Shown here piece after piece: positions 17,414-25,891 of a stretch of DNA of 64,000 bases; the stretch's first letter is position 1, and every line of letters begins with the position of its first letter. The position numbers and the translations under genes are program-made. Below the pieces are notes generated by a model, which did not search any database, was not told where the DNA came from, and saw only the letters and a list, made by a program, of their open reading frames with translations. Source of the stretch: an uncultured Planctomycetaceae bacterium (GTDB taxonomy: Bacteria; Planctomycetota; Planctomycetia; Planctomycetales; Planctomycetaceae); assembly GCA_903871805.1 (NCBI GenBank), contig CAIQIE010000001.1, positions 21,710-85,709 on the forward strand, written 5' to 3'.

Positions 17414-18736
17414 ATGAATGAAGAACGCAGGACAGCGGGCCCGGCTTCGGGCGGTCATTTCCGTATTCTGGCTGGATTAGCCATCGGGATTCTGCTGGGC
17501 CTTGTGGCGCATGCTGTGCAAAGCAGCGGAGACAGCGGAAAAGAGCTGGTCACGGCAGTGATTGGGTTTACAGAACCCGTGGGCAAATTGTTTCTGCGGA
17601 TGATGCAGATGGTTGTGCTTCCGCTGGTGTTCTCGGCATTGTTTCTGGCGGTGGTTGACGTAGGAGATCTTCGGAGGCTCGGCCGCATCGGCCTGACGAC
17701 TCTGTTCTTCACTGGAATTCTTTCGTTGTCTGCAGTGATGATCGGCGTGACGCTGGTGAATTTCTGGCAACCTGGCAGGGCGCTTTCGGCGGAAACTCGC
17801 GAAGTCCTGACAGTGAAGTATTCCGAGAAGGCGGGAGAAAGCGTGAACAAGGCGAATTCCGCAAAGTCACTGGGTCAGACGCTTGTGGACCTGCTCCCGG
17901 AAAACCCTGTGCAGGAGATGACGGGAGCGGTGGATGGGTCTTCGAAGGGCAACGGAATGCTGGCCGTGATGTTTTTTGCTCTGCTGGCCGGGATTGCGGC
18001 AACGATGCAGTCGGAAGAGACCGCAGTCCTGTCCGGTACGATGCGCGGCATGTATTCGATCTCAATGACGATCATTGGCTGGGCACTGAAACTGGCACCG
18101 TTGGGAGCCGGATGTCTGGTATTTGGTGTCACCGCGCAGATGGGGACTGATATTCTGCTGGCTCTTTCAGTTTTCGTGATGGTTGTGCTGGGCGGTCTGC
18201 TGATTCATCTGATTGTGGTGTATTCCGTGGTACTGAAAATGTTTGCAGGCATGTCTCCGGTGACATTTTTCCGCAAAGTCTCAGATGCCATGTTTGTGGC
18301 CTTCAGTACATCGTCGTCCAGTGCAACGCTGTCGACCTCATTAAAAGTCGCGCATGACGAATTAAAGCTGGCACCTGAAACGGCCAATTTTGTGCTGACC
18401 GTGGGGGCCACCGGGAATCAGAACGGAACCGCGCTGTTTGAAGGAGTCGTCGTTCTGTTTCTTGCGCAGGTGTTCAGCGTGGAGCTGTCACTCAGTCAGC
18501 AGATTACGGTTGTGCTGATGTCCGTACTGGCGGGTGTTGGAACGGCGGGTGTGCCTGGCGGTTCCATTCCACTGATCATTGTCGTGCTGAAGTCCGTGGG
18601 TGTACCAGCGGATGGCATCGCGATCGTTTTGGGTGTTGATCGAGTTCTGGATATGTCGCGGACACTGGTAAATGTCGTCGGCGATCTCGTGGTTGCCGCC
18701 TGCGTGGATGCTCGCATGAATAAGTCTGCAGGCTGA
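17414..18736 (+). CDS. Dicarboxylate/amino acid:cation symporter (DAACS family)
   Basis: 440 residues, inner membrane, GltP/DctA-like fold with eight helices and two re-entrant hairpins. The serine-rich hairpin is STSSSSATLSTSLK. The second hairpin has GTAGVPGG. Helix 8 keeps the substrate-binding set Asp413, Arg416, Asn420 and Asp424 (DMSRTLVNVVGD). The helix 7 motif that is normally NMDGT reads NQNGT here (335-339), so the cation-binding aspartate is an asparagine. Retention of Arg416 suggests an acidic substrate such as aspartate or glutamate. A hydrophilic insert lies around 130-180. It is convergent with the HtrA gene. Confidence 0.88.
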   Translation: MNEERRTAGPASGGHFRILAGLAIGILLGLVAHAVQSSGDSGKELVTAVIGFTEPVGKLFLRMMQMVVLPLVFSALFLAVVDVGDLRRLGRIGLTTLFFTGILSLSAVMIGVTLVNFWQPGRALSAETREVLTVKYSEKAGESVNKANSAKSLGQTLVDLLPENPVQEMTGAVDGSSKGNGMLAVMFFALLAGIAATMQSEETAVLSGTMRGMYSISMTIIGWALKLAPLGAGCLVFGVTAQMGTDILLALSVFVMVVLGGLLIHLIVVYSVVLKMFAGMSPVTFFRKVSDAMFVAFSTSSSSATLSTSLKVAHDELKLAPETANFVLTVGATGNQNGTALFEGVVVLFLAQVFSVELSLSQQITVVLMSVLAGVGTAGVPGGSIPLIIVVLKSVGVPADGIAIVLGVDRVLDMSRTLVNVVGDLVVAACVDARMNKSAG

Positions 18737-18801
18737 GCCATTGTCTGCAGGATATTCGCTGGATTGGTTCGGCTGGTGACTGTGGTGGCCCTCTGTCATC
18801 G

Positions 18802-19992
18802 CTATTCCAGAACCAGTGGAACTGAGACCACCTGTCCGTCCCGGACAACTTCGATGGTGATTCTGTCTCCGGGGCGGTGGCTTTCCACCTCTGACAGGAA
18901 CTCATCCGGTTTAAGAGTTTTCATGCCGTTGACGCCGACGATCAGATCAGCGCTTGAAATTTCCCGGGACTCAAAGGTAAAGATGCCTCGACGACTTCTG
19001 CGAATTTCCGGACCACGCAGTCCGGCCTTTTCAGCTGGACCATTCGGAACCATAGTGATGACACGCAGCCCGTCCTCTGTTTTTGTCACCTCTTCAATGC
19101 CGAACTCCGGACGAATGAATCGGCCGTGCTGAATAAGTTCCGGCACAATACGAGCAACGAGGTTGGAGGGAATGGCGAACCCAATTCCGGAATTCTGCCC
19201 GGTGCGACTGGCAATCGCCGTGTTGATACCGATGACCTCTCCGTGGGAGTTCAGCAGCGGGCCTCCGGAGTTACCAGGGTTGATGGCTGCATCGATCTGA
19301 ATGACAGACTTGATTGACCGAGCGCGTGTGACGGGAAGTGTTCGATCCAGACTGGAAATGATCCCGGTGGTCATGGTGCGTTCCAGGCCAAAGGGATTGC
19401 CAATGGCAAAGACTCGCATGCCCACTTTCAGCTCGGATGAATCCGCAAATCGCACTGGGACCAGCTTTTTCTGAGGAGCGTTGATGCGTACCACAGCCAT
19501 GTCATTAATGGGTTCACGACCGACCAGTTCCGCATCGAATTCCTCACCATCATGCATGGTGACCAGAATTCGCTGAGCACTTTCGATCACATGATTATTG
19601 GTCAGGATATGACCGCGGTGGTCAAGGATAAAACCGGAGCCGGAATCTGCTGTCGGGTTCTCTCCCAAAATGCCGCGTGCCGCGCCGATTCTGGTTGCAA
19701 TGTTGACAACGCTGCGATCGTTGGCTTCGTAAACATATGCGGCAACAGCTTCGTCCGGGGCGAGCCCAGCGCTGTTGTAGACGCGCGGAGCCACCATGTC
19801 GCTCAATGCATCTTCCAGCACAACTCGGTCACTTTCCTGTGACGCAGTGGCCGCCTGCGAGCGATGGGAGACCTGCTGACGCTTGCCCTGCTGCGCAAGA
19901 ACCTGCGCGGAGAACCATGGAAGCTGGGGGACGTAAAGCACCGTTCCAGCTGCCAGGATTGCAGAAAGAAAACAAAGTGCAGCGGTCTTCAT
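18802..19992 (-). CDS. HtrA/DegP-type trypsin-like serine protease with one PDZ domain
   Basis: 396 residues. An N-terminal hydrophobic segment (1-33) is a signal peptide or anchor, placing the enzyme in the periplasm. The trypsin-like domain spans about 85-270 with the triad His134 (TNNHVIE), Asp164 (NDMAVV) and Ser242 (GNSGGPL). A single PDZ domain covers about 285-396 and carries a basic insert, RRSRRG, in its first half. Such proteases degrade misfolded envelope proteins. The start at 19992 is favoured over the frame's earlier beginning at 20031 because GGAGG lies 8 nt upstream. Confidence 0.92.
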   Translation of the reverse strand: MKTAALCFLSAILAAGTVLYVPQLPWFSAQVLAQQGKRQQVSHRSQAATASQESDRVVLEDALSDMVAPRVYNSAGLAPDEAVAAYVYEANDRSVVNIATRIGAARGILGENPTADSGSGFILDHRGHILTNNHVIESAQRILVTMHDGEEFDAELVGREPINDMAVVRINAPQKKLVPVRFADSSELKVGMRVFAIGNPFGLERTMTTGIISSLDRTLPVTRARSIKSVIQIDAAINPGNSGGPLLNSHGEVIGINTAIASRTGQNSGIGFAIPSNLVARIVPELIQHGRFIRPEFGIEEVTKTEDGLRVITMVPNGPAEKAGLRGPEIRRSRRGIFTFESREISSADLIVGVNGMKTLKPDEFLSEVESHRPGDRITIEVVRDGQVVSVPLVLE

Positions 19993-20523
19993 CGCTGCTT
20001 CCTCCATGAAACAGAAAGCAGAAACAGCCAACAGGGGTGACGGTGATCAGTGATATTCCCGGGGTTGCGAAATCGTCGTTGTGCGACAGAAAAGGTGAAA
20101 CGGAGAAGTCCGAAAAGTCCTGTCTGAAACACTGGCGGAGAGATCATAACACGTTCCGACGTATGCCTGAACATGTGTTTTGTCGGGATGTTGATTTAAG
20201 GTGGTCCGCGATCAGGGGGGCCGCTGAAGGCATGGGGTGAGACAGAAAAATTCCGGGAAGCAGGTGCTTGAACAGAAACGGAGTATTCGTTTACCGGTCA
20301 GCCAGCAAACACACATCGGCAGATTCCGCCGATGTGACGGTTTTGCAAGGCGGTTACAAAGCACATCGGCATTTCCCGGGGCACATAATCAGAAAAATAA
20401 AAAAAGTTTACCTAATCGTTAAAGTCGGGCGGGTATGTGCGTCGACACAGCAGATACGAGACCTTCCGTAACTCGAAAGCGTGCGTTTTTCAACGGCAAG
20501 GTCGCCTGTCTGGAAGTAAATCA
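19993..20523. other. Divergent intergenic region with a hairpin
   Basis: 531 bp between the HtrA gene and the Cys-rich lipoprotein gene. It contains a 9-bp stem, CACATCGGC (20312-20320) with GCCGATGTG (20328-20336), followed by ACGGTTTTGC. A third copy of CACATCGGC occurs about 40 bp further on. An A/T-rich stretch near 20390-20420 may be the promoter of the lipoprotein gene. No small gene is convincing. Confidence 0.45.
20312..20336 (+). terminator. Possible terminator or leader hairpin
   Basis: CACATCGGC and GCCGATGTG pair over 9 bp around a 7-nt loop, and GGTTTT follows shortly after. It is about 190 nt upstream of the lipoprotein start, so it is either a leader hairpin or an unrelated palindrome. 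No gene on the plus strand ends just before it, which argues against a simple terminator. Confidence 0.35.
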
Positions 20524-21366
20524 ATGCGTTGCCTCAACCTTCTGCTGCTCGGCATTGTGACATTCGCCTCTACCGGTTGCTGCGTGAGTATGTCCGGCGG
20601 TCGTCACCCCTCCTGCCTCTCCTCCCTGTCGTCATCAAAGAAACATCCCGGAACATGTCAGTGTGCTGCCTCCAGAAACGGCAAATCGCCATTATTTGGG
20701 CGTAGCCAATCGGCCCACGGCTTCAGGCCAACGCCGTTGTTTCCGGGTGATACCTGGCCCTCAAATCCGGGCTACCAGGGTCAGTTCATAAGCGATGGCT
20801 GCGGCGAAGTCTGGAATAGCTGTGGCGAGTGTACCGAGTGCGGCATGGCACCAGCGACCTGTTCAGCTCCTTCAGGTATGGTCAGTCCGAGCTGTGAAGC
20901 CCCTTCCTGTGTGCAGCCCATTTACAGTGCTCAACCGGACTGTCATGCTCCAGCAGAAGTCTTTGGTGCAAGTTCCGACTGTGGTTCAGGTCCTGTTTAC
21001 AGCACCATGATGCCTCATTCTCCAGACTGCACTGCTCCGCATGGTCCTGTGTTCGGCGGACATCCCCCGGTAATGTCACAGCCACAGTCCCACATGCAAC
21101 CACCTATGCATCCGCAACCACAAATGCATCCACAGGTGCACATCCAGCCCAACCCGGCTCCTCCGGCCCACTTCTCCGCTCCAGGTGAAGTGCCTCAGCC
21201 TCAGGAACGCCATTTTGCGTCTCCGGCAAATCCAACCCCGCCAACAGCCGCACCAGTAGATTCGCCAGTGCCGGTGCCTGCACCTTCCGCAGGAGAAGTC
21301 CCTGCACCGGCAACACCGGTGGACCCTGTCAGCTGGGAAGTGCCAGCATTCCCGCCGCTCCGATGA
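20524..21366 (+). CDS. Cys-rich, His/Met/Pro-rich lipoprotein of unknown function
   Basis: 280 residues. The N-terminus has a lipoprotein signal with lipobox STGC (Cys19), so it should be lipid-anchored in the envelope. The middle (about 80-180) contains over a dozen Cys spaced among Ser, Pro and Ala. From about 180 to 225 there is a His/Met/Pro/Gln-rich segment with repeats like MHPQPQMHPQ. The last third is Pro/Ala/Val-rich and probably unstructured. His/Met clusters can bind copper or other metals, but no known domain supports this. GGAAG lies about 8 nt before the ATG. Confidence 0.7.
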   Translation: MRCLNLLLLGIVTFASTGCCVSMSGGRHPSCLSSLSSSKKHPGTCQCAASRNGKSPLFGRSQSAHGFRPTPLFPGDTWPSNPGYQGQFISDGCGEVWNSCGECTECGMAPATCSAPSGMVSPSCEAPSCVQPIYSAQPDCHAPAEVFGASSDCGSGPVYSTMMPHSPDCTAPHGPVFGGHPPVMSQPQSHMQPPMHPQPQMHPQVHIQPNPAPPAHFSAPGEVPQPQERHFASPANPTPPTAAPVDSPVPVPAPSAGEVPAPATPVDPVSWEVPAFPPLR

Positions 21367-21406
21367 TCATGCTGCAGAACATTTATATTTGAAGCACAAT
21401 GCCTCG

Positions 21407-21436
21407 GGCTATCAGAGTCAATCGACTCTGATAGCC
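21407..21436 (+). terminator. Rho-independent terminator after the lipoprotein gene
   Basis: GGCTATCAGAGTC (21407-21419) and GACTCTGATAGCC (21424-21436) form a perfect 13-bp stem with loop AATC, followed by a T-rich TGTTGCGTTTT. It lies 40 bp after the lipoprotein stop. Confidence 0.75.
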
Positions 21437-21592
21437 TGTTGCGTTTTGGATCTGCACAAAGAATCGCAACAGAAGAGACTTGCGGAACCGCTTCTGTTCG
21501 GGGCGTGCTGCGCTTCGGGTTTTGCAATCGGACAAGTGATCATCGCATTCGCGAGCAGGTCTTTACTGTACCTGCAGACCATGAGCCGATCT

Positions 21593-22069
21593 TCAGCGAG
21601 CGTCGATTGACCCGGATTCTTTGCTTCCGGGCGTTTCAAAATACTCGGCACCCGTCCGGGAACTGGACAACTGTTCTCTACGCCGGTGAATATCCGTCAC
21701 AACAGATTGTCGTGTCAGGCTATGCTGTCGCAGTTTTTTTCCAAGGTGCAGGCGACTGGCAAGTGCGTCACTGATCCCCAGCAGAATCAGCCAAATCGCC
21801 AGAAACAGCATGAATATCACGTACAGGGCAGCTGCGGACGGTGAGCGAGTGATCAGGGAGAGAAAATCGCTGAGCACAATCAATAGTCCAAGGGATGCCA
21901 CAACTCCACCCGTCTGGGCACGTCGCTGGAATTGTTTCTGAAGAAACTCTCGTTCTGCCGCCGGTGCTAATACGTTCCGATGACGCCGCTGGAACTGCCA
22001 TACCAGCATCAAGGCGCCGCAGGTGAAGACCGCTATTCCTGCGGCTGCTGAAACGTAATCGATCTTCAT
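21593..22069 (-). CDS. Small membrane protein of unknown function
   Basis: 158 residues with three predicted hydrophobic helices: about 5-25, 55-72 and 80-102. The stretch between the first and second helices is basic and Gln-rich. The C-terminal 55 residues are polar and charged and probably cytoplasmic. No conserved family motif is recognised. ATG at 22069 begins MKIDYVSAAAGIAVF. It is divergent from rnpA and has no obvious operon partner. Confidence 0.6.
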   Translation of the reverse strand: MKIDYVSAAAGIAVFTCGALMLVWQFQRRHRNVLAPAAEREFLQKQFQRRAQTGGVVASLGLLIVLSDFLSLITRSPSAAALYVIFMLFLAIWLILLGISDALASRLHLGKKLRQHSLTRQSVVTDIHRRREQLSSSRTGAEYFETPGSKESGSIDAR

Positions 22070-22335
22070 GAGCCGAAACCTGTTAAGAAGTCGAAGTTCA
22101 GAATTCTGCGGGGGAATGACTGAGTCGAATCGCCAGAATAATGTTTGAGAACGCGATTCGCGGTGGTTTCAGGAGAATTCTGGAAAAAAATCTGGTTCCG
22201 ACCGTCGCCGGATGTGAAGAGTCGGGAGAATAGCGGCGGAGTTGAATGACCGGGGTCGTCAGAAATTTGCGTTTCCGGATACAGCCAGGATCATTTGCGG
22301 CACGGCTTCTTTTTCTGACGTCAGGTGGTCTTGCG

Positions 22336-22716
22336 ATGGATCAGCACACTTTCCAGCTCACAACTGCGATGCGATTGAGACGTTCGCAGGACTTTGAACG
22401 GACGTATGCAGACGGACTTCGTGCTGGAGACGGGCATCTTCTGGTATTTGCGGCGCCAAATGAACAACCACTGACGCGTGCCGGGCTGAGCGTTTCTCGG
22501 AAGCATGGTTCTGCGGTGATTCGCAATCGAAAGCGCAGGCTGTTGCGCGAGGCGTTTCGCTTAAACCAGCAGCGACTTCCAGCGGGGCTGGATCTGATCC
22601 TGATCCCCCGTTTTCGAGCCGATTCCACGCTTCACGATTATGCTCGATCGCTGGTACTGCTGACCCGACAACTGCATTCCCAGATCAGCCGAAAAAGTGA
22701 GCCACCACCCTTCTGA
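22336..22716 (+). CDS. rnpA: Ribonuclease P protein component
   Basis: 126 residues, basic, the usual size of RnpA. It assists the RNase P RNA in maturing tRNA 5' ends. The family core is present: an N-terminal LRRSQDFERTYADG, then GLSVSRKHGSAVIRNRKRRLLREAFR, which contains the RNR signature. The open frame reaches back to 22246, but ATG 22336 has AGGTGG about 7 nt upstream and gives the normal length. The usual neighbours are absent: I looked for rpmH in the 266 bp upstream, and for yidD/yidC downstream, and saw none. Confidence 0.9.
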   Translation: MDQHTFQLTTAMRLRRSQDFERTYADGLRAGDGHLLVFAAPNEQPLTRAGLSVSRKHGSAVIRNRKRRLLREAFRLNQQRLPAGLDLILIPRFRADSTLHDYARSLVLLTRQLHSQISRKSEPPPF

Positions 22717-22850
22717 GCTGGTGATCTCTGTTTGTTTACGGGCATGAATTCAAACGGTATTCACTGTCCGTCATTCATACCACAAACTACACTTCGGAAC
22801 TGGAATTTGAAATCACAAATCCTACTCCCTTCGATGACAGGTGTGCAGCG

Positions 22851-23609
22851 ATGAACTGGACTGATCTGACATGGCCGGAAATTCAGGCGCTGGCTCCGGA
22901 TACTCCCGTCGTGTTTCCGGTCGCAGCGATTGAACAGCACGGACACCATCTGCCAGTCGCGACGGACAGCATGCTGCTCGGAGAAGTCGTTCGAAGGCTC
23001 AGCATTAGCCTGAATCAGCAGATTCTGTTTGCCCCTTTGCAGTGGCTTGGAAATTCTGATCATCACATGGATTTTTCCGGAACAATTTCTGCCCGACCGC
23101 GAAGCTATCTGGATCTTCTGAACGAGCAGATTGATACGGCGCTGACGCACGGATTTCGCAGGATTGTTTTCCTGAATGGTCATGGTGGAAATATTGTTCC
23201 CGGAAAGCAGGCTGTATTTGAAGCCCGTCAGCGGTTTCGGCAACGCGCGGATCTGCTGCTGCTGTTTGCAACCTATTGGGACTTTGCTCGCCCCTGGGAA
23301 ACTCGCAGTGATCTCGTGCAACACTCGATGGGGCATGCGTGCGAGTGGGAAACGTCGATGATTCTCAAAATCGCTCCGCAGTTAGTGAAAGAGACACGAA
23401 ACCTCGAAACAGTGCCAGTAGATTTTGGATTTGAACCAGCCTATCGCGGCTGGACAACAAAAGACAGGACGCGCCCCGGCCATATGGGGTCTCCGCAGTT
23501 TGCATCTGCGGAAAAGGGAGAACACCTGTTTGCAGAATTTACGAAGGGTGCCGAAGAGTTTCTAAAGGGAGTTGCTGCGTGGGACGGCGGCTTCCTGTCG
23601 CAGACCTGA
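22851..23609 (+). CDS. Creatininase-family metal-dependent amidohydrolase
   Basis: 252 residues, the family's usual length. Metal-binding motifs are EQHGHHLPVATD (28-39, Glu28, His30, Asp39) and FLNGHGGN (near 103-110), and a further acidic segment HACEWETS near 162-169. The family includes creatininase, 3-dehydro-scyllo-inosose hydrolase and mycofactocin peptidase MftE; the motifs alone do not choose among them, and there are no mycofactocin genes nearby. ATG at 22851 has AGGTG 8-9 nt upstream. It is cytoplasmic and monocistronic. Confidence 0.85.
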   Translation: MNWTDLTWPEIQALAPDTPVVFPVAAIEQHGHHLPVATDSMLLGEVVRRLSISLNQQILFAPLQWLGNSDHHMDFSGTISARPRSYLDLLNEQIDTALTHGFRRIVFLNGHGGNIVPGKQAVFEARQRFRQRADLLLLFATYWDFARPWETRSDLVQHSMGHACEWETSMILKIAPQLVKETRNLETVPVDFGFEPAYRGWTTKDRTRPGHMGSPQFASAEKGEHLFAEFTKGAEEFLKGVAAWDGGFLSQT

Positions 23610-23701
23610 ACAGATAATCTCGCGTGTTCGCACGCATCTGTTCTTCATTAGGGCACACTGTCCTGACACATTCCTGCGTTAATTCCGCACGCAGCGCCTT
23701 G

Positions 23702-24226
23702 TTACGGCAACAATCGGTGTAGCCCCTTTTCTGCACGATGGGCATTCACCAAAGTCAGGGCATCCGGGACTCGTGCAAGAAATCGCACCAGCTGCGAAGT
23801 CGAGCAGCCCAATGCTGCAGCCGCCCGCCGCACGTCGTAATCTTTCGCGTCGATGGCGTCGATGGCTTCTGCAAGTAGTGTGGGAAAGTCGGGGTGGCGC
23901 TCGTTACAGGCAATTTTTTGCTGTCGACATCGTGTCTGCCAGAGTACTGATGGGGTTACTTCAGATGAATGAACGGTGCGAATGCCGATAGCCAGCAGAA
24001 TTCTCAGCCGGAAAATGGCTTCACGGCGATTCGCGTCCTGGCTTCTGCGTTCCGCCGCGAATGCCGTCAGACCGCTCGGCTTATGCACCAGTTCTATGGC
24101 AGTCGCCACCTTATTGCGGTGCTGTCCTCCCGGCCCACTATGCCGTGTCTGTCTCATCAGACACACCTCCATCAGCGCATCTTCGTTCCATCCCGAGGGA
24201 TGAAGAATTTCGTTGGGGGAAGGCAT
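23702..24226 (-). CDS. Release-factor-like GGQ-domain protein
   Basis: About 174 residues from ATG 24226; the frame is open to 24352, with another possible start at 24286. It contains a class I release factor catalytic core, HSGPGGQHRNKVATAIEL (GGQ at 33-35), but no codon-recognition domain. After about residue 110 comes a helical C-terminal extension. It resembles ribosome-rescue hydrolases (ArfB/YaeJ, PrfH-like) that release peptides from stalled ribosomes by hydrolysing peptidyl-tRNA. Unlike ArfB, the C-terminus is not a strongly basic tail, so how it reads ribosome state is unclear. It is monocistronic. Confidence 0.75.
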   Translation of the reverse strand: MPSPNEILHPSGWNEDALMEVCLMRQTRHSGPGGQHRNKVATAIELVHKPSGLTAFAAERRSQDANRREAIFRLRILLAIGIRTVHSSEVTPSVLWQTRCRQQKIACNERHPDFPTLLAEAIDAIDAKDYDVRRAAAALGCSTSQLVRFLARVPDALTLVNAHRAEKGLHRLLP

Positions 24227-24593
24227 CTTTTCTGGCGTCCGCTCAGTCAAAGGGTTCTGTTTTTTTTCTGTTCGAAGCCGAGCCATTAGGGGCAATCGGC
24301 GAAGAACGTTGAGCCGTCTCCTGTCTCCTGCGCGAATTCGATCAGAGCACAATGTTCTACAGGCCAGGATATCTCTGTGGAAGCCCGAAAATGTCGGGCC
24401 TGCTGTCGGCGTTGTTGGTCTGACCTGAGCACAATAGCGGCATAGCAGGGCAGGGCCAGGTGAGCAGCGTTCCGTCGTGATCGCGGCCTCGCTTTCTCAG
24501 ATTAAGAGGCCATAGGTGCCTAAGAGGCCATAGGTGCCAAGCACCTAATTTCGTAAGTAAAACATAGGAAGAGACTTGTGATGAATCAAATGC
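24227..24593. other. Intergenic region with REP-like tandem repeats
   Basis: It contains the upstream part of the GGQ-protein frame and, near 24503-24547, an exact tandem repeat and palindrome described separately. No additional gene is seen. Confidence 0.5.
24503..24547. repeat. REP-like tandem repeat and palindrome at the 3' side of the RAYT gene
   Basis: TAAGAGGCCATAGGTGCC occurs twice back to back (24503-24520, 24521-24538). The second copy runs into a palindrome, TAGGTGC-CAA-GCACCTA (24531-24547). The GGTGC/GCACC core is shared with the palindromes on the other side of the transposase gene, which is how REP sequences mobilised by RAYT enzymes are usually arranged. Confidence 0.7.
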
Positions 24594-25640
24594 TCAACTT
24601 TTGTAGCCTGCCGTCCGGCAGTTCCGCCGCAGCGTACTGACGCCCGCAAGAGCCTCTGGACGCCCTGCTTCCGTGCGGAATCGCCGACGGAAGTTCCGCA
24701 CGAGGTCCAGCCAGGATTCTACCGTGCAATCCAGTCGCTCCATGATTGGCTTCAGATCGCCGGAAATTGTTCCCGGCTTGTCCCGTCGCAATTGACGCCC
24801 CGTCCAGTCCAGCAACTGCAGGTACTGATCCAGTGACATGAAGAGACAGCCCCTGTTGCTGGCTCGCCGTGTGGTCTGCTTTTCGCGAGCCTTCTTTTGC
24901 TTTGGCGCCAGCTCTACAGGAGTCAGCCAACCGGCGCGCGGGCCGTGTTCCGTATTCTCCGCCTGAACCTCAGCTGTGCGATTGGATTGTGCCTCCTGGC
25001 GATCCTGGATACGCGCCTGAGCACCAGTAAAATCACTGGTTTCAGGAGCCTCCGCGATTCCGGCTCGAATGGGATTCAGGTCCACGTACGCCATGCAGGC
25101 CGCAATGGCCATTTCATCCAGCAACGGTTGAGCCTTGTAGCGGGATTCCCAGAAGTGACCCCGTACTTTGTCTTCCCGGTTTGCGTCCTTTGCAATTGGT
25201 TCACACAGACACTTCATGAACCACGACAAATTCGACAATCGACGACGCTTTTCCTTCATCCCGTTGGTGCTGTTGTTGATCCTTTCCAACTCCTCTTTGG
25301 TAGGTTCCGCTGGCGACTTGTCCTTGTTTTTTCGCTTGGGAAACAGATTCCACCACCGGCGAGCCACATCTTCGTCGGACCAGGGAGTCACAACATCCGG
25401 CCGGGTTCTGACCACCACGTGCAGATGATTGCTCATCACCGCAAAGCCCAGAATATCCACCGCGAACACGCCTGCCAGGAATTCCAGCCGCTGGCGAATC
25501 CATTCTCTGCGATGCGAGTAATCTTTTTTCGACTGCCGATCCTTCCCACACAAATGCGTCCTGCGGACACAGCGATTGACGACATGGAACACCTGAATTT
25601 CCCCATCCGCAATGATCTCTCGCCGATTGACCCGTGGCAT
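24594..25640 (-). CDS. REP-associated tyrosine transposase (RAYT, Y1_Tnp)
   Basis: 348 residues from ATG 25640 (start MPRVNRRE); Met at 25703 is an alternative. HUH motif NHLHVVV with His72 and His74, and the nucleophile region MAYVDLNPIRAG with Tyr185, place it among single-strand-cutting Y1 transposases. There is a charged insertion at about 100-135 and a C-terminal extension of about 130 residues beyond the nucleophile. These enzymes nick and join single-stranded REP hairpins. It is flanked on both sides by palindromes with a GGTGC/GCACC core, its probable substrates. Key residues look intact, so it may be active. Confidence 0.85.
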   Translation of the reverse strand: MPRVNRREIIADGEIQVFHVVNRCVRRTHLCGKDRQSKKDYSHRREWIRQRLEFLAGVFAVDILGFAVMSNHLHVVVRTRPDVVTPWSDEDVARRWWNLFPKRKNKDKSPAEPTKEELERINNSTNGMKEKRRRLSNLSWFMKCLCEPIAKDANREDKVRGHFWESRYKAQPLLDEMAIAACMAYVDLNPIRAGIAEAPETSDFTGAQARIQDRQEAQSNRTAEVQAENTEHGPRAGWLTPVELAPKQKKAREKQTTRRASNRGCLFMSLDQYLQLLDWTGRQLRRDKPGTISGDLKPIMERLDCTVESWLDLVRNFRRRFRTEAGRPEALAGVSTLRRNCRTAGYKS

Positions 25641-25710
25641 ACCCGTCGCTCCGCAAAATGCCAGTGGAAGACCCTGCCCATAACAATAAAAAGACTCATT
25701 CATTCTGTCA

Positions 25711-25880
25711 AGGTGCATGGCACCTATTTGTGCTTTCGGCACCTAACTGTGCATTGTATGGATCGATACACAACGTAACGGGCAGCCATTTGGTTGCCCG
25801 TTTTGGCTTCACACCTCCACCGTGGTGCCAGGCACCTGAGGTTGTAGTTTGAGGTCGCCTGAGGTCGTAGTTGCACACGA
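25711..25880. repeat. REP-like palindrome cluster at the 5' side of the RAYT gene
   Basis: Two palindromes are clear: AGGTGC-ATG-GCACCT (25711-25725) and GGTGCC-A-GGCACC (25824-25836). Between them lies a further GGCACCTAACTGTGC. After the second comes a near-direct repeat, CCTGAGGTTGTAGTT then CCTGAGGTCGTAGTT. The cores match those at 24531-24547 on the other side of the transposase gene. Confidence 0.65.
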
Positions 25881-25891
25881 ACGTTAGGACG

